From Cliona cf. orientalis (lineage: Eukaryota > Porifera > Demospongiae > Clionaida > Clionaidae), in the NCBI GenBank assembly GCA_963930775.1, contig OZ005690.1:14623974-14687973 (forward strand): a stretch of 64,000 nt of DNA, in the 5' to 3' direction. The translations under genes and the position numbers were made by a program. Shown one piece after another: positions 50,091 to 64,000 of this stretch (its first letter is position 1; every line of letters starts with the position of its first letter). Below the pieces are notes generated by a model. It worked only from the letters and a program-made list of their open reading frames with translations, was not told the DNA's origin and ran no database searches.

Positions 50091-50739
50091 TCACAAAATG
50101 TTACATCGTTTGTCATGATGTTCATGATGATCACCATCATCACCGTGCCCTCCCTCACCGTGGTGTCCTGGTGAGTGATGGGCACCACCACTGCGGTGCT
50201 GTGGGTCGTGATGAGATTCATGGCCCTCATGATGCTCAGTGTGGACCTATATAAAAGAAAAAAAAGATTACTATTGATTAGCTAGATATCACAACGGCTG
50301 ATTACGACTCTAAGCAGAAGCAGCATGATTACTGTTTGGAATTTTTACTGTACTCTCTGGCAAAAAAATTGAGCAGCTATATACTCTAACAGAATCTGAT
50401 TTTACAAAGACTGGACTTCGATATTTTTCTTGTACCTGAGGCTGGGGTAGCTACTAAAAAATTACTACCTATATACTATGATAAGAATAATCGATTTTTC
50501 TCAAATCCAGTCACATGTTTCTTAAAGCACAGAGGGAGATGTAGAGATACGAGTAAGTCTAATAGAATGCTTATAATAATAATACCTCTAAGACTACTTC
50601 TTTGCCTGAGTCTTCATGGTGATGAACAGTCACATGACCTTCTCCCTAATTCGAGTGACAATAATTATATATTTTGCGGTAAAAATGATTAGCATTATTA
50701 ATTATTTTATTATTGTACCTCATGTGAGTGTTCTGCCAT
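50091..50739 (-). CDS. Small histidine-rich protein C with C-terminal CaaX box
   Basis: Three exons, 50719-50739, 50586-50645 and 50091-50246, give 78 residues. It starts MAEHSHE, continues GEGHVTVHHHEDSGKEVVLE and then VHTEHHEGHESHHD. Nearly a third of residues are His, mixed with Gly, Asp and Glu. It ends KRCNIL, a CaaX motif whose final Leu predicts geranylgeranylation, with basic residues just before. Exon phases (0, 0) and the exon 2/3 junction (GKEVVLE then V) match GKAVALE/V in His-rich B, so it is a diverged member of that family. No signal peptide: probably cytosolic and membrane-anchored. FAM193 starts 399 bp away, divergent. Function unknown. Confidence 0.75.
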
Positions 50740-51138
50740 CCTTTAGTTCCTTCTTTCTGCTCTGCTTTGCTATTGCAACAACAAGAACTCTCGAGATTAG
50801 GCCATTTATACTGCGCATGCTCCACACCCTGGAACGAAAAACCAATTTTGTACGTAATTCATTCCGCGATCCGCTCCATGGCCAATCCAATATCAAATTC
50901 CATTCACGTTCCTTGACTCCACCCAATCAGTTAATTTACGGGGGTTTCCGGAAGTAGGAGTGTCACTAAAACACACACGACGTACAAAATGGTGGTCGAT
51001 TAATTGTTTGCGAGCTGCTTATCTACCAAGACACAAGAGAAGATCTCTAACGCTCAACAATCGTAACTACACAAGGATCCCTTAGCGTGTAAGTTTGTCG
51101 CGAACTTTCTCCAATAATCGCAAAGATAGGGCCGAGCG

Positions 51139-64000
<12,862 letters not shown>

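Overview
This window reads as an invertebrate animal nuclear genome, most likely a demosponge. The genes are intron-rich with GT-AG splicing, the background is AT-rich, and the encoded proteins are clear animal orthologues (AP-2 alpha-adaptin, USB1, a paired-like homeodomain protein, a BMAL/ARNT-type bHLH-PAS factor, POLR1F, RPL27A, a GPR157-like receptor, FAM193). Introns and spacers are full of short palindromic transposable elements and (CT)n/(GA)n tracts. The species is not determined. Exon coordinates were worked out by hand from reading-frame phase, splice sites and protein similarity; none is supported by transcripts here.

Layout. 1-1.2 kb: 5' end of AP-2 alpha on the minus strand, running off the left edge. 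3.5-12.2 kb: USB1 on the plus strand, 8 exons, with a decayed duplicate exon and many repeats in its introns. 14.0-15.9 kb: a two-exon paired-like homeobox gene, minus. 18.7-21.5 kb: a complete Tc1/mariner-type element with TA target duplications, carrying an intact transposase and a second convergent spliced gene. 21.7-23.4 kb: a single-exon kinase with five N-terminal YVDN repeats. 24.0-35.2 kb: the 12-exon BMAL/ARNT-like gene, minus. 35.4-36.4 kb: POLR1F, minus, head-to-head across 99 bp with RPL27A (36.5-38.8 kb). 39.4-43.3 kb: two histidine-rich paralogues, minus. 43.4-45.2 kb: a second TKL-like kinase, plus. 45.7-49.4 kb: a seven-exon GPR157-like receptor, plus. 50.1-50.7 kb: a third, smaller histidine-rich gene ending in a CaaX box. 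51.1 kb to the right edge: FAM193, plus, 18 exons seen, incomplete.

How it fits together. Four head-to-head gene pairs occur (AP-2 alpha/USB1, POLR1F/RPL27A, His-rich B/kinase, His-rich C/FAM193). Three of them have spacers under 400 bp and may share promoters. The POLR1F/RPL27A pair couples a Pol I subunit to a ribosomal protein around a CACGTG box. The genes are otherwise a mixed eukaryotic neighbourhood and not one pathway.

The most unusual items are the two-gene mariner element, the three-member histidine-rich family, the perfect 59-bp palindrome that ends exactly on a kinase start codon, the YVDN-repeat kinase, and the orientation bias of CT/GA tracts at splice sites.
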